64,000 nucleotides of DNA from assembly GCF_009768885.1 (NCBI RefSeq), contig NZ_WSQA01000003.1, positions 124,001-188,000 of the forward strand. Direction: 5' to 3'. Position numbers and translations under genes: made by a program. Positions 54,548-63,201 of the stretch are shown piece after piece. The notes below the pieces were generated by a model. The model did no database searches, was not told the DNA's origin, and saw nothing but the letters and a program-made list of their open reading frames with translations. The stretch is from Sphingobacterium humi. Its GTDB lineage: Bacteria; Bacteroidota; Bacteroidia; Sphingobacteriales; Sphingobacteriaceae. How positions within the stretch are numbered: the stretch's first letter is position 1; each line of letters opens with the position of its first letter.

Positions 54548-57121
54548 CTAGAAACCACCCATGTTCTGAATAATACTGAACGTGAAGTTTTGCTTCCATT
54601 GTGAAGTCTGCATTCCAGGGATCGGATCTAAGGCATGACCGTAGTCAATACCTAGCATACCGAAGATCGGTAAGAAGATACGAGCACCCACACCTACAGC
54701 ACGACGTACTTTGAATGGATTCACCTCGCTGAACTTGTTCCAAGTATTACCTGCCTCAGCAAAGGCTAATGCAAATACAGTCGCTTGCTCGTTCAACATA
54801 ATCGGATGACGAAGCTCGATCTGGTATTTCGTGTAAATAGGGCTACCTGATTGTTGTGCAATACCCTGCATACCATTTCCTGTACTCGCTGGAATAACGG
54901 TACCATTGGCATAACCACGCATCGCGATAATCTCAGAACCTTGTAAGAAGTCAAAACCTTGCATACCATCACCACCCAGTTTGAAACGCTCGAATGGCGA
55001 GGTTGGCGACTCATCACCGTAAGTGCCTAAGTAACCGAATTGTGCTTGGGTTTTCAAGACTAACTTACCTACGATTTTAGTATACCATTGGGAGTCGAAT
55101 TTCCATTTGTGGTATTCTGTCCATTTGTATTTCTCACGATCTGGCGCTGTCGCATAGTTAATGTCATTCCATAAGGAATAGGGAGGAGTCACCTGTACCG
55201 AGAATTTCAAGTGTGAACCTGAAGTCGGGTAGATTGGCGCATCGATCGAGTTACGGCTAATTTCTTGCGTAAAGTTAATGTTCGTTGCAGTACCATCCGA
55301 GAATAGGAAGTAGTTACCGTAGTTCTCCAAAGCATAGCGTTGGTAAGATAGGGAACTGTTAATCTGGAAGTAGTTATCTGGCCATTGCAAACGCTTACCT
55401 AAGGTTGCTGTCACCCCGTGCATATTGATCTTAGGGTTGTTCGCATAACCTTCGTAACGTCCTGTTTGGTAGTTGTAATACTGCGATTGCGAATTGGAGA
55501 TATAAGCACTCAATCCGAAGTAGATTGGCTTTTTACCACCTAACCAAGGCTCGGAGAAAGAGAAGCTATACGATTGGTATCTTTTTCCGGAAGTTTGACC
55601 ACGAATACTTAGTTTCTGACCATCGCCACGAGGAAGTGGTTTCCAGGCTTCTTTCTTGAAGAAGTTGCTGGTCGAGAAGTTATTGAAGGTCAATCCTAAC
55701 GTTCCGATTACCTGACCGGCACCATAACCACCGGAAAGCTCTACTTGATCGGAAGGTTTCTCCGCTACGGAGAACTCGATGTCGGTTGTACCGTCTTCGT
55801 AGTTTAAGTTGGTTGGCATTGGCGTAATCTTCTGCTCGTCGAACATACCCAATTGGGAGATCTCACGAACGGAACGAACCAATAATTCACGGGAATATTT
55901 TTGACCTGGTTTCGAGTAGATCGAACGTAACACCACACGGTCGTTCGTCACATCGTTACCCTTTAAAATCACATTGTTAATCGTGTATTGTTTTCCTTCG
56001 AACATCTGGATTTCCAAATCAACCGTATCTTTATAAATACGTTTGATCACGGGTTGAACGTTGAAGGTTAAATACCCATCATTTTGATAGATGGCAGCAA
56101 TATCATCGGAATTACGGGTAGGGCCTGATAGTTTAGAGTTTAATTTCTCCTCGCTGTATACATCGCCTTTTTGAATACCTAATAAAATATTTAATACCGA
56201 GTCTTTGTATTTCGCATTCCCTGTCCAATCAATGTTACCCACATAATATTTAGGGCCTTCATAGATTTCGAAGTCAATAGCCACCTCATTTTTGTCGTAA
56301 CGCCAGATGCTGTCTTTTAAGATCTGCGCATCACGGTATCCTTTATCTTGCATTTTGGCCACTAATTTCTCTTTGGCCTCTTCGTATTTGTCTTCTTTGA
56401 ATTTACCCGGACCAAATACACGGAACCAGGCACGTGGTTTCACGCCTTTTAAAAATTTGCGAAGCTGCTTATCGCTGAAGGCTTCGTTTCCTTCAAAATC
56501 AACCTTACGCACTTTGATTTTCTTGTTGCGCTCTACATCCACCTGAACAATTTGATAGTTCTGCTGGGAAGAATCTTTAATGGTTTTGATTTTGATATCA
56601 GGGTAGAGGTAAGATTTCTCGCGTAAGAACTTTTCAACCGTAGAACGTGTTGTTTGCAACAAGTTTTCATTAACGATTTTTCCGGTGTTCGAATTTAAGC
56701 GCTTGCGCACCTCTTCGGTTTGCGATTTGCTTAAGCCATTTAGGTCAACACGGGTCAATCGTGGTCGCTCAACCACGCGGATTTCTAAAAAGATGGTTTC
56801 ATCTTGAATTTTTGTCGCATATAATTGCACATCTTCAAAAAGATTCTGTGCCATTAAATCCTTAATAACTTTGGCTGTTTGTTCACTCGGCACTTCAATA
56901 TATTGCCCTACAATAAGGTTAGAAATCGAGATCAATACCTCGGTGTCTAAGTACTGAGCACCCGTTACGGTCACCCCGCCAATGATGTAGTTCTTAGGTT
57001 CTAAGTAGCTGATTTCATCGGAGTTATTTAAGTTAATCGGTCGGTTCCCGGTAATTTGGGCTTGCGCAAAATTGAATAGGAATATAGTCAGTAATAAGGA
57101 CAGTTTAATTTTATGCTTCAT
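54548..57121 (-). CDS. bamA: Outer membrane protein assembly factor BamA
   Basis: An 857-residue protein: signal peptide to about residue 22 (AQA), five POTRA-type domains (about 45-440; for example VRKVDFEGNEAFSDKQLRKFLKG), then a 16-strand barrel. The barrel contains the VGVGARIFLPIFGMLGIDYG strand and ends in Phe, the usual barrel signal. It inserts barrel proteins into the outer membrane. It belongs to the uppS-bamA-ompH-ompH group on the minus strand, a common order in Bacteroidota. Confidence 0.95.
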   Translation of the reverse strand: MKHKIKLSLLLTIFLFNFAQAQITGNRPINLNNSDEISYLEPKNYIIGGVTVTGAQYLDTEVLISISNLIVGQYIEVPSEQTAKVIKDLMAQNLFEDVQLYATKIQDETIFLEIRVVERPRLTRVDLNGLSKSQTEEVRKRLNSNTGKIVNENLLQTTRSTVEKFLREKSYLYPDIKIKTIKDSSQQNYQIVQVDVERNKKIKVRKVDFEGNEAFSDKQLRKFLKGVKPRAWFRVFGPGKFKEDKYEEAKEKLVAKMQDKGYRDAQILKDSIWRYDKNEVAIDFEIYEGPKYYVGNIDWTGNAKYKDSVLNILLGIQKGDVYSEEKLNSKLSGPTRNSDDIAAIYQNDGYLTFNVQPVIKRIYKDTVDLEIQMFEGKQYTINNVILKGNDVTNDRVVLRSIYSKPGQKYSRELLVRSVREISQLGMFDEQKITPMPTNLNYEDGTTDIEFSVAEKPSDQVELSGGYGAGQVIGTLGLTFNNFSTSNFFKKEAWKPLPRGDGQKLSIRGQTSGKRYQSYSFSFSEPWLGGKKPIYFGLSAYISNSQSQYYNYQTGRYEGYANNPKINMHGVTATLGKRLQWPDNYFQINSSLSYQRYALENYGNYFLFSDGTATNINFTQEISRNSIDAPIYPTSGSHLKFSVQVTPPYSLWNDINYATAPDREKYKWTEYHKWKFDSQWYTKIVGKLVLKTQAQFGYLGTYGDESPTSPFERFKLGGDGMQGFDFLQGSEIIAMRGYANGTVIPASTGNGMQGIAQQSGSPIYTKYQIELRHPIMLNEQATVFALAFAEAGNTWNKFSEVNPFKVRRAVGVGARIFLPIFGMLGIDYGHALDPIPGMQTSQWKQNFTFSIIQNMGGF

Positions 57122-57241
57122 CTACTCTTTATTATGTCTGCTAAAGTACAGCAAAGTCTTGTTAATTTTTGTTAAAAGAAATATTACGAATTGGGGCCGT
57201 TAAACGCGCCAAAATCAAAATGTTGCAAAAGTAATGATTTC

Positions 57242-57979
57242 TTATAATTGTTCACTAGTTTTCCCAAATCTTCTTTCCCGGTTCTGGAAAAGGTATATAC
57301 ATTCGAAGAGATGTTCACGGGTAAATTCCGGCCACATGATCGGTAGAAAGAACAGTTCGGTATACGCTAATTGCCAAAGCATATAGTTGCTGATGCGTTG
57401 CTCTCCACTGGTACGAATCAGCATCTCCGGGTCTGGCATACCATGCGTATATAAATGATCGCTGAATACGGCTTCATTGATGTCTTCGGCTTTTAGGCTG
57501 CCTTCTTGCACTTTTTTGGCAATAGCCTGTGTCGCATCTAAAATCTCTTGACGCGATCCATAGCTTAAGGCCAGGGTCAGGGTACAGCCGGTATTCTGTT
57601 TCGTTTGGTCGATGGTGCTTTGCAGAGTAACCTGGCAATGATCGGGTAGATCGCTGGTGCGCCCGATGGAATTTACCCGAATGTTGTTCTTTTGAAAAAG
57701 TGGTAACTCTTTATTCAAGGAGTCTACCAATAATTCCATCAAGGCGTTCACCTCAAATTCAGGGCGATTCCAATTCTCCGTTGAAAAAGCATACAGGGTG
57801 AGGTAGGAAACCCCAATTTCTACGGCCGCTTCCAAGGCCTCCCGCACGGCAGTAACCCCATTGCGGTGACCAAATACCCGTAGTTCTCCTTTTTCTTTTG
57901 CCCACCGGCCATTTCCATCCATAATTATGGCAATGTGTTTAGGTAGGTTTGTTGTGTCTATATGCTCTTTATAATCCAT
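57242..57979 (-). CDS. uppS: Isoprenyl transferase (undecaprenyl diphosphate synthase)
   Basis: A 245-residue cis-prenyltransferase making the lipid carrier for peptidoglycan and other glycans. Catalytic Asp21 in IIMDGNGRWA, SYLTLYAFSTENWNRP, and the C-terminal RTSGEQRISNYMLWQLAYTEL with ligands for Mg-diphosphate. Full length from ATG 57979. It begins 220 nt after nadK on the same strand; 120 nt separate it from bamA. Confidence 0.96.
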   Translation of the reverse strand: MDYKEHIDTTNLPKHIAIIMDGNGRWAKEKGELRVFGHRNGVTAVREALEAAVEIGVSYLTLYAFSTENWNRPEFEVNALMELLVDSLNKELPLFQKNNIRVNSIGRTSDLPDHCQVTLQSTIDQTKQNTGCTLTLALSYGSRQEILDATQAIAKKVQEGSLKAEDINEAVFSDHLYTHGMPDPEMLIRTSGEQRISNYMLWQLAYTELFFLPIMWPEFTREHLFECIYLFQNRERRFGKTSEQL

Positions 57980-58179
57980 TTGTTCCTATTCGTTTCAGGT
58001 GCTGTATGCAACAGCAGGGGGGCTTTTAACAGCCAGAGAACAAGGAGTTGGAATCCTAACCTTGCTCGTCCCCAGGTTTTTCGGTGCTAAGCCAGCCTAT
58101 ACACACGAAAGCATTGTTTTGTTTTATTTTTGTAAAGATACAGGTTTTAGTAGAATCCTAACACTTAAAATATCGTTAA

Positions 58180-58200
58180 AAAGCAGTTTAAACATGCTTT
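58180..58200 (-). terminator. Weak terminator overlapping the nadK stop
   Basis: Reading minus, AAAGCA and TGCTTT form a 6-bp stem with 9-nt loop followed by a short T run. The nadK stop codon overlaps the start of the stem. Confidence 0.4.
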
Positions 58201-59092
58201 AATAATTTCGCACATCAATACCCCACAACAGCTTCTCGCGGAGAATGCCAAAGTATTGATCGCCTTTTAAGCGAATCAGGTTCACATGGTAGGGCGCCTT
58301 AGTAATCAACAGGGACGTCTTGCTCGATAGGGTATAGCTCTTGGAGTCGCAGCTGACGATGTATTTCTCGCTGCGGCTTTCAATTTCCAGCTTCAGCTGC
58401 ATGTTCTCTGAAACAACAATAGGGCGCACATTTAAGTTATGTGGCGAAACCGGCGTAATCACAAAATTACCACTGCCCGGCATAATAATAGGGCCACCAC
58501 AACTTAAGGAGTAAGCGGTAGAGCCCGTAGGGGTGGCTATGATCAAGCCGTCGGACCAGTAGGAGTTCAGTAACTCCCCATCCAAAATGGCATGCACGGT
58601 AATCATGGCCGAGGAATCGTAGCGGAAGACGGTAATATCATTTAAGGCGACAGACTCACTGCTTTGCAAGGTGCCGTCTGAACTTTCCACCTGCAATAGG
58701 GCTCGGGGTTGAACAGTATATTCGTTTTTCAGAATCTGATCTAAGGCTTCTTCCATGCGGTTTTTGGAGATGTTGGCCAAGAAGCCTAAGCGCCCAAAGT
58801 TAATTCCCGCAATCGGGATGCCCGAATCGCCAATTAAGGTCGCCGCCGACAGCATCGTGCCGTCACCGCCCAAACTCAACATAAAAGACACATCTTTCGG
58901 GAGGTCTTTATGCGATTTGAATTTCTTAAACTTAAAATCAACCTTGCACAACTTTTTTAGAAAGCTGTGGAAATCTTGATAAATATAGACTTGAACGTTT
59001 CTTTCGCGTAAATAGCTAAACAGTTCAACCACATAGCCAATGACCGATTGGTTAAACTCGCGCCCATAAACCGCTATTGACAGTTCTTTCAT
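58199..59092 (-). CDS. nadK: NAD kinase
   Basis: A 297-residue kinase making NADP from NAD. The GGDGT motif lies at 75-79; NFGRLGFLANI, the DGLIIATPTGSTAYSLSCGGPI region and VVSENMQLKLEIESRSEK follow. Full length. It is 46 nt downstream of the CBS gene and likely cotranscribed with it. Confidence 0.95.
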   Translation of the reverse strand: MKELSIAVYGREFNQSVIGYVVELFSYLRERNVQVYIYQDFHSFLKKLCKVDFKFKKFKSHKDLPKDVSFMLSLGGDGTMLSAATLIGDSGIPIAGINFGRLGFLANISKNRMEEALDQILKNEYTVQPRALLQVESSDGTLQSSESVALNDITVFRYDSSAMITVHAILDGELLNSYWSDGLIIATPTGSTAYSLSCGGPIIMPGSGNFVITPVSPHNLNVRPIVVSENMQLKLEIESRSEKYIVSCDSKSYTLSSKTSLLITKAPYHVNLIRLKGDQYFGILREKLLWGIDVRNY

Positions 59093-59138
59093 GCTCGATA
59101 ATTACGTTTTTTTTCCAAAGATGAGAAAATCATGGAAA

Positions 59139-59801
59139 TTAAATGTTCAAATAATTCATTAATAGGTTATATCGCTCTTGAATATCGTTCTGATCAGAGC
59201 CATCGTTGAAGGATGCTTTTACCACATAATCATGGCGCCATAGGGAGGCTAGTACCGAAGAGATATTGTTCTTGTTCACCTTGATGGTCAACTCTACCTT
59301 GCTCGACTCGGCAATAGCGCGAACTCCGGTGCTTAATATCTTGCAGTTCTCCGACTCGATAATATGCGCCACATGGGTCAGCGAATTATCCCGGTCTTCC
59401 ATTTCCAATACGATAATAGCGCCCTTCTCTTGATTGGAGAGGGTTTGGTTGATTGCTATTAACACATCCTTTTGTGTAATGCAACCCACGTATTGGTTCT
59501 GCTTATTTAATATCGGGAGCAGATCGTATTGATAGGTCTCCAAATATTGTAAAGCATCGTAAATGTGTTGAAAATCGTATAGGTAGATAAAGGGTAGGGT
59601 GATTTTTACTTCCGAAAGCAGGTCGGTTTCATCTTCTACACTCAGCAGGTCTTCTTCGGTCAATAAGCCCTGGTATTCTTTACCCTTAACGACGGGTAAT
59701 TGGTGAAAGTGTAATTCATTAACCTTATTCAAGGCAAATTCCACCGTGTCAGATGGCCTAAGTTCGGTATAAAGTGTAGTTATGATTTCGCCAATAAACA
59801 T
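59139..59801 (-). CDS. CBS-domain protein
   Basis: A 220-residue protein with two CBS domains (about 1-60 and 75-130; LLTEEDLL and CITQKDVLIAIN are typical ends) and an ACT-like C-terminus (about 140-210). CBS pairs bind adenosyl nucleotides, so it may sense energy state. It precedes nadK, a conserved arrangement in Bacteroidota, but its role is not known. Confidence 0.87.
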   Translation of the reverse strand: MFIGEIITTLYTELRPSDTVEFALNKVNELHFHQLPVVKGKEYQGLLTEEDLLSVEDETDLLSEVKITLPFIYLYDFQHIYDALQYLETYQYDLLPILNKQNQYVGCITQKDVLIAINQTLSNQEKGAIIVLEMEDRDNSLTHVAHIIESENCKILSTGVRAIAESSKVELTIKVNKNNISSVLASLWRHDYVVKASFNDGSDQNDIQERYNLLMNYLNI

Positions 59802-59913
59802 ACAGTCGTTTATGTATTAAATAGAAAGAAAACCAAAAGGTTTAATTTTCCTTTAATGTTGCTCTTCAGCTAAGGTAACGAAAAATTAGTATTTCAGATA
59901 AAATAAAAAGATG

Positions 59914-59959
59914 TTTTACGCTACTTTAAACTATTTGTGTAATTTTACGCTACTTTAAA
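59914..59959 (+). promoter_or_regulatory. Direct repeat in the promoter region of the PlsC/GNAT pair
   Basis: The 17-bp sequence TTTTACGCTACTTTAAA occurs at 59914-59930 and again at 59943-59959, 29 nt apart start to start, 14 nt before the ATG at 59974. Each copy contains TACTTTAA, a weak -7-like box. It may be a regulator binding site or a duplicated promoter. Confidence 0.5.
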
Positions 59960-59973
59960 AGAGGGTTTATTAT

Positions 59974-60807
59974 ATGGACTTACTAGAGAAAGAGCAATTT
60001 ATTAAAATCAGGGAAGTCATCCATAAGAAAAGTCCGAAGTTAGCCCGATGGATACCCAAACCCTTAGTCAGTTATTTAGAGCGAGTTATACACGAAGATG
60101 AGATAAACTACATCATGACCAAGTATCATGATGACATGGGTTTAGACTTTGTAGACTCCTTATTATCCGAACTTAAGGTACATGTACATCTGGAAGGCGT
60201 AGAAAATATTCCTTTGGATGAACCTGTTATTTTTGCATCCAATCACCCTTTAGGCGGGCTTGATGGCGTCGCTTTTATGCAGGCTATCGGCAAATACCGG
60301 AAAGACGTGAAATTTTTAGTTAACGATATTCTAATGAATATCCGTAACCTAGAACCCTTGTTTATACCGGTTAACAAATTGGGGGGGCAGAGTAAATCAG
60401 GCATTGCAGCTATCGAGAATGCCTACGCCTCCGATCAGGCTCTCTTGGTGTTTCCCGCAGGCCTGGTATCCCGCAAAATAAACGGCCGAATTGTTGATTT
60501 AGAATGGAAGAAAAGCTTTATCAGCAAAGCCAAAAAATATCAAAAAGATATCGTTCCGGTTTATATTGATGGAAGAAATTCGAACTTTTTCTACAATTTG
60601 GCACGATTAAGGAATAAAATTGGGTTAAAAGCTAACATTGAAATGTTATATTTACCTGATGAGTTGTTTGCCCAACGCGGAAAGGATATCACCATCCGCA
60701 TCGGAAAACGAATCCCTTATACCCATTTCGATAATAGTAAAAATGAACGCCAATGGGCTGCAGAAGTCAAAGATATTGTCTATGCAATGGCCGGAGGTAA
60801 AAAATAA
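59974..60807 (+). CDS. PlsC-family O-acyltransferase, glycine/ornithine-lipid type
   Basis: A 277-residue acyltransferase. The active-site block is FASNHPLGGLDG with His91 and Asp97, thus HX5D rather than the usual HX4D. LFIPVNKLG, LLVFPAGLVSR and the substrate arm are recognisable. It is 3 nt before a hemolysin-type GNAT gene. In Bacteroides thetaiotaomicron an adjacent pair of these families (GlsA and GlsB) makes glycine lipids: GNAT N-acylates the amino acid and PlsC O-acylates it. I infer the same role; ornithine or serine-glycine lipids are alternatives. Confidence 0.82.
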   Translation: MDLLEKEQFIKIREVIHKKSPKLARWIPKPLVSYLERVIHEDEINYIMTKYHDDMGLDFVDSLLSELKVHVHLEGVENIPLDEPVIFASNHPLGGLDGVAFMQAIGKYRKDVKFLVNDILMNIRNLEPLFIPVNKLGGQSKSGIAAIENAYASDQALLVFPAGLVSRKINGRIVDLEWKKSFISKAKKYQKDIVPVYIDGRNSNFFYNLARLRNKIGLKANIEMLYLPDELFAQRGKDITIRIGKRIPYTHFDNSKNERQWAAEVKDIVYAMAGGKK

Positions 60808-60810
60808 TAT

Positions 60811-61773
60811 ATGCAAGAAATAATTGAACCAGTTGACAGAGCATTGTTAAAAGCGGAACTTACTAAAGATAAATTCGTGCGCTATACAAACAATGGGAAT
60901 AATGAAGTTTACCTCGTAAACTACCACAGCTCGCCAAACATCATGCGCGAGATTGGCCGATTACGCGAAGTAACCTTCAGAGGTGCTGGGGGTGGAACAG
61001 GTTTACCTTTAGATATTGATGAAAACGATACATGTGCCCATAACTATGATCAGTTAATCGCTTGGAATCCGGAAGATGAAGAAATTATCGCCGGCTACCG
61101 TGTGATTACCTGTGATAAAGCCATTGACGCCGATGGAACCTTCCACTTATCCACCGCACATTATTTCGACTTCTCGGATAAATTTGTGAAAGAATACCTC
61201 CCTTATACCATCGAATTAGGACGCTCTTGGGTGCAACCGAAATATCAACCCGCCATCGATAACCGCAAAGGACTATTTTCCTTAGATAACCTGTGGGACG
61301 GATTAGGTGCTTTGGTTTTGTTAAATCCAGATATTAAGTACCTGTTCGGAAAAGTAACCATGTATCCGCATTACAATGAGGAAGCACGCGATTTATTGAT
61401 CTACTTCATGAATCATTACTTCCCAGATAAGGATCACTTGGTGAAACCTGTAGACGAACTTTTCTTAGGCTACAAAACTGATATTGCTAAACACGAAGGC
61501 ATCTTCGATGGCTTGGACTATAAAGCCGGCTATAAAGTGTTGAACACAAAAGTTCGTGAACTCGGCGAAAACATCCCGCCATTGATCAATACCTACATGA
61601 ACCTCTCGCCAACCATGCGTGTATTCGGCACTGCCCGCAATAACGAATTTGGCGAAGTGGAAGAAACCGGAATTATGATTACCCTGGATGATATTTACCC
61701 CGCAAAAAAAGAAAGACATATGTCGACCTTCGAACGCGACAAGGCCTATGGAAGCCGCAATGTAACAGATTAG
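60811..61773 (+). CDS. Hemolysin-type GNAT N-acyltransferase, glycine/ornithine-lipid type
   Basis: A 320-residue protein of the OlsB/hemolysin GNAT family. Features: LREVTFRGAGGGTGLPLDID, the acyl-binding GYRVITCD and TIELGRSWVQPKYQP, and a longer C-terminal part than ordinary GNATs. The family transfers 3-hydroxy fatty acids from acyl carrier protein to ornithine or glycine. Its start is 3 nt after the PlsC gene stop codon, so the genes are coupled. Terminated by the hairpin at 61799. Confidence 0.83.
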   Translation: MQEIIEPVDRALLKAELTKDKFVRYTNNGNNEVYLVNYHSSPNIMREIGRLREVTFRGAGGGTGLPLDIDENDTCAHNYDQLIAWNPEDEEIIAGYRVITCDKAIDADGTFHLSTAHYFDFSDKFVKEYLPYTIELGRSWVQPKYQPAIDNRKGLFSLDNLWDGLGALVLLNPDIKYLFGKVTMYPHYNEEARDLLIYFMNHYFPDKDHLVKPVDELFLGYKTDIAKHEGIFDGLDYKAGYKVLNTKVRELGENIPPLINTYMNLSPTMRVFGTARNNEFGEVEETGIMITLDDIYPAKKERHMSTFERDKAYGSRNVTD

Positions 61774-61798
61774 AAAATAACGCAGATAAAAATAAAAA

Positions 61799-61836
61799 GA
61801 GGCTGGATAACTAATGGTTATTCAGCCTTTTTTTTG
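61799..61836 (+). terminator. Terminator of the PlsC/GNAT operon
   Basis: AGGCTGGATAAC pairs imperfectly with GTTATTCAGCCT around 5 nt, followed by a T run. Confidence 0.85.
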
Positions 61837-61917
61837 TGGTGAGGTGCTGAGTAGGTGTTTTTTCTTGTTGTTTTTTCGACGTGCTGTCCTCGATTTGTCA
61901 TCGTGCTGTCATGGTGT

Positions 61918-62110
61918 TGTCATGGTGAGCGGAGTCGAACCACGAACCACGAACGACTGGTACGTCAATGCGATCAATTGTGGTCAAGATGTTTATTAAC
62001 AGATTTTTACATTGTGCCTTCGTTAATATTAGGCATGTTGTTTTGCATTGTTGATTGCACTGACGTACCAGTCGTTCGTGGTTCGTGGTTCGACTCCGCT
62101 CACCATGACA
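61918..62110. repeat. Palindromic element, copy 3, perfect 50-bp arms
   Basis: Left arm 61918-61967 and right arm 62061-62110 are perfect 50-bp inverted repeats around a 93-nt loop. Each arm holds two CCACGAA units. The outer flanks carry further TGTCAT/ATGACA units (61897-61917; 62111-62132). It lies between the convergent GNAT and ElaA genes, behind the operon terminator. Confidence 0.95.
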
Positions 62111-62155
62111 GCACCATGACAAATTGATGACAAATTGCCCAACCAGCTACTGCTT

Positions 62156-62219
62156 ACCCCTTTTTCACTTCCCTTTCTCACCCCTTTCTCACCCGTATCA
62201 ATCCCCTTTGCAATAAGGT
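62156..62219. repeat. C-rich 11-mer ladder, copy 3
   Basis: CCCCTTTTTCACTTCCC, then CTTTCTCACCCC and CTTTCTCACCCGTATCA, then ATCCCCTTTGCAAT. It matches the ladder beside element copy 1 (12537-12609) and lies on the same side of the palindrome. Confidence 0.8.
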
Positions 62220-62288
62220 TTGCTACGCTTCAATAAAAGGTTTAAAAAAAGCCAAATACTAACCAAACAAAAAGTAACTAAGGAGAAA

Positions 62289-62738
62289 TTAACCCGGATA
62301 ATAGGCCATTTCGATATGCGGAATATCATCTTCCAGGTAGCTTTCGCTTTCCTGCTTAAAGCCTAGGTTTTCGTAGAAGCGTTTCAGATATAATTGGGCA
62401 CTGATGCGGATTACCGTATTAGGGAATGCTGCGCATTGCGCTTCGATGGCACGTTGCATCAGCTCCTTGCCGTAGGCATGGCTGCGGTGCTTGGGGTGTA
62501 CTACCACGCGGCCAATAGAACTGCAATTTGGGTAGGAGAGGTTTGGTGGTAATAGACGCGCATAGGCAAGGCATTCCGCTTCATTCAAAAGGAAGAGGTG
62601 CTCGCTTTTGAGGTCTTTGTTATCACATTCCGGATAGAGGCAGTTTTGCTCCAGCATAAATACATCTATCCGGACTTTCAGAATTCGGTAAAGCTCTAAG
62701 GGCGTTAAAGCGTCAAAAGATTTAATTACCCAATTCAT
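62289..62738 (-). CDS. ElaA-family GNAT acetyltransferase
   Basis: A 149-residue GNAT protein of the ElaA type. Its N-terminus is SFDALTPLELYRILKVRIDVF, followed by QNCLYPECDNKD. The acetyl-CoA motif is RVVVHPKHRSHAYGKEL. The substrate is unknown. The ATG at 62738 (MNWVIKSF) is the start; the frame's first codon at 62747 is TTG. It is the last gene of the minus-strand group SDR-YqeY-ElaA. Confidence 0.88.
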   Translation of the reverse strand: MNWVIKSFDALTPLELYRILKVRIDVFMLEQNCLYPECDNKDLKSEHLFLLNEAECLAYARLLPPNLSYPNCSSIGRVVVHPKHRSHAYGKELMQRAIEAQCAAFPNTVIRISAQLYLKRFYENLGFKQESESYLEDDIPHIEMAYYPG

Positions 62739-62750
62739 GTGATACAATTT

Positions 62751-63200
62751 TTAACTTAATAAGGATTTAACGACTTCTGAAATGGTACGACCATCGGCCT
62801 GTCCGGCTAATTTTTGGTTCGCTAAGCCCATTACTTTACCCATATCCTTGATGGAAGAAGCGCCGCTTTCGCTGATGATGCCTTTTACGATTTCTTCAAT
62901 CGCGGCACGATCTAACTGCTTCGGTAAGTAAGCTTCAATAACTTCCTGTTCCTCCACTTCAATTTGGTATAAGTCTTCACGCCCCTGTTGTTGGTAGATT
63001 TCTGCCGACTCCTTGCGTTGCTTTACCAATTTCTGCAATACCTTGATCTCGGTGTCTTGGCTCATTTCATCGGCACCGCCTTTTTCGGTTTTCGCCAATA
63101 AGATTGCCGCTTTGATGGCGCGCAATCCGCGTAATTTTGCTTGGTCTTTGGCGATCATGGCCGCCTTAATATCTTGATTAATCTGTTGTTCTAATGCCAT
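62751..63200 (-). CDS. yqeY: GatB/YqeY-domain protein
   Basis: A 149-residue helical protein of the YqeY family, related to the tail domain of GatB of the tRNA amidotransferase. Features: LRGLRAIKAAILLAKTEKG, VLQKLVKQRKESAEIYQQQGR, YLPKQLD and the MGKVMGLANQKLAGQADGR end. It may bind tRNA. It starts 1 nt after the SDR stop, so it is in the same operon. Confidence 0.92.
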   Translation of the reverse strand: MALEQQINQDIKAAMIAKDQAKLRGLRAIKAAILLAKTEKGGADEMSQDTEIKVLQKLVKQRKESAEIYQQQGREDLYQIEVEEQEVIEAYLPKQLDRAAIEEIVKGIISESGASSIKDMGKVMGLANQKLAGQADGRTISEVVKSLLS

Positions 63201-63201
63201 T

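Noticed and set aside
57980..58198. Remnant of a gene between nadK and uppS
   Set aside because: Some Bacteroidota carry a porG-like gene near this cluster, but no coding remnant or motif is visible in the 219 nt.
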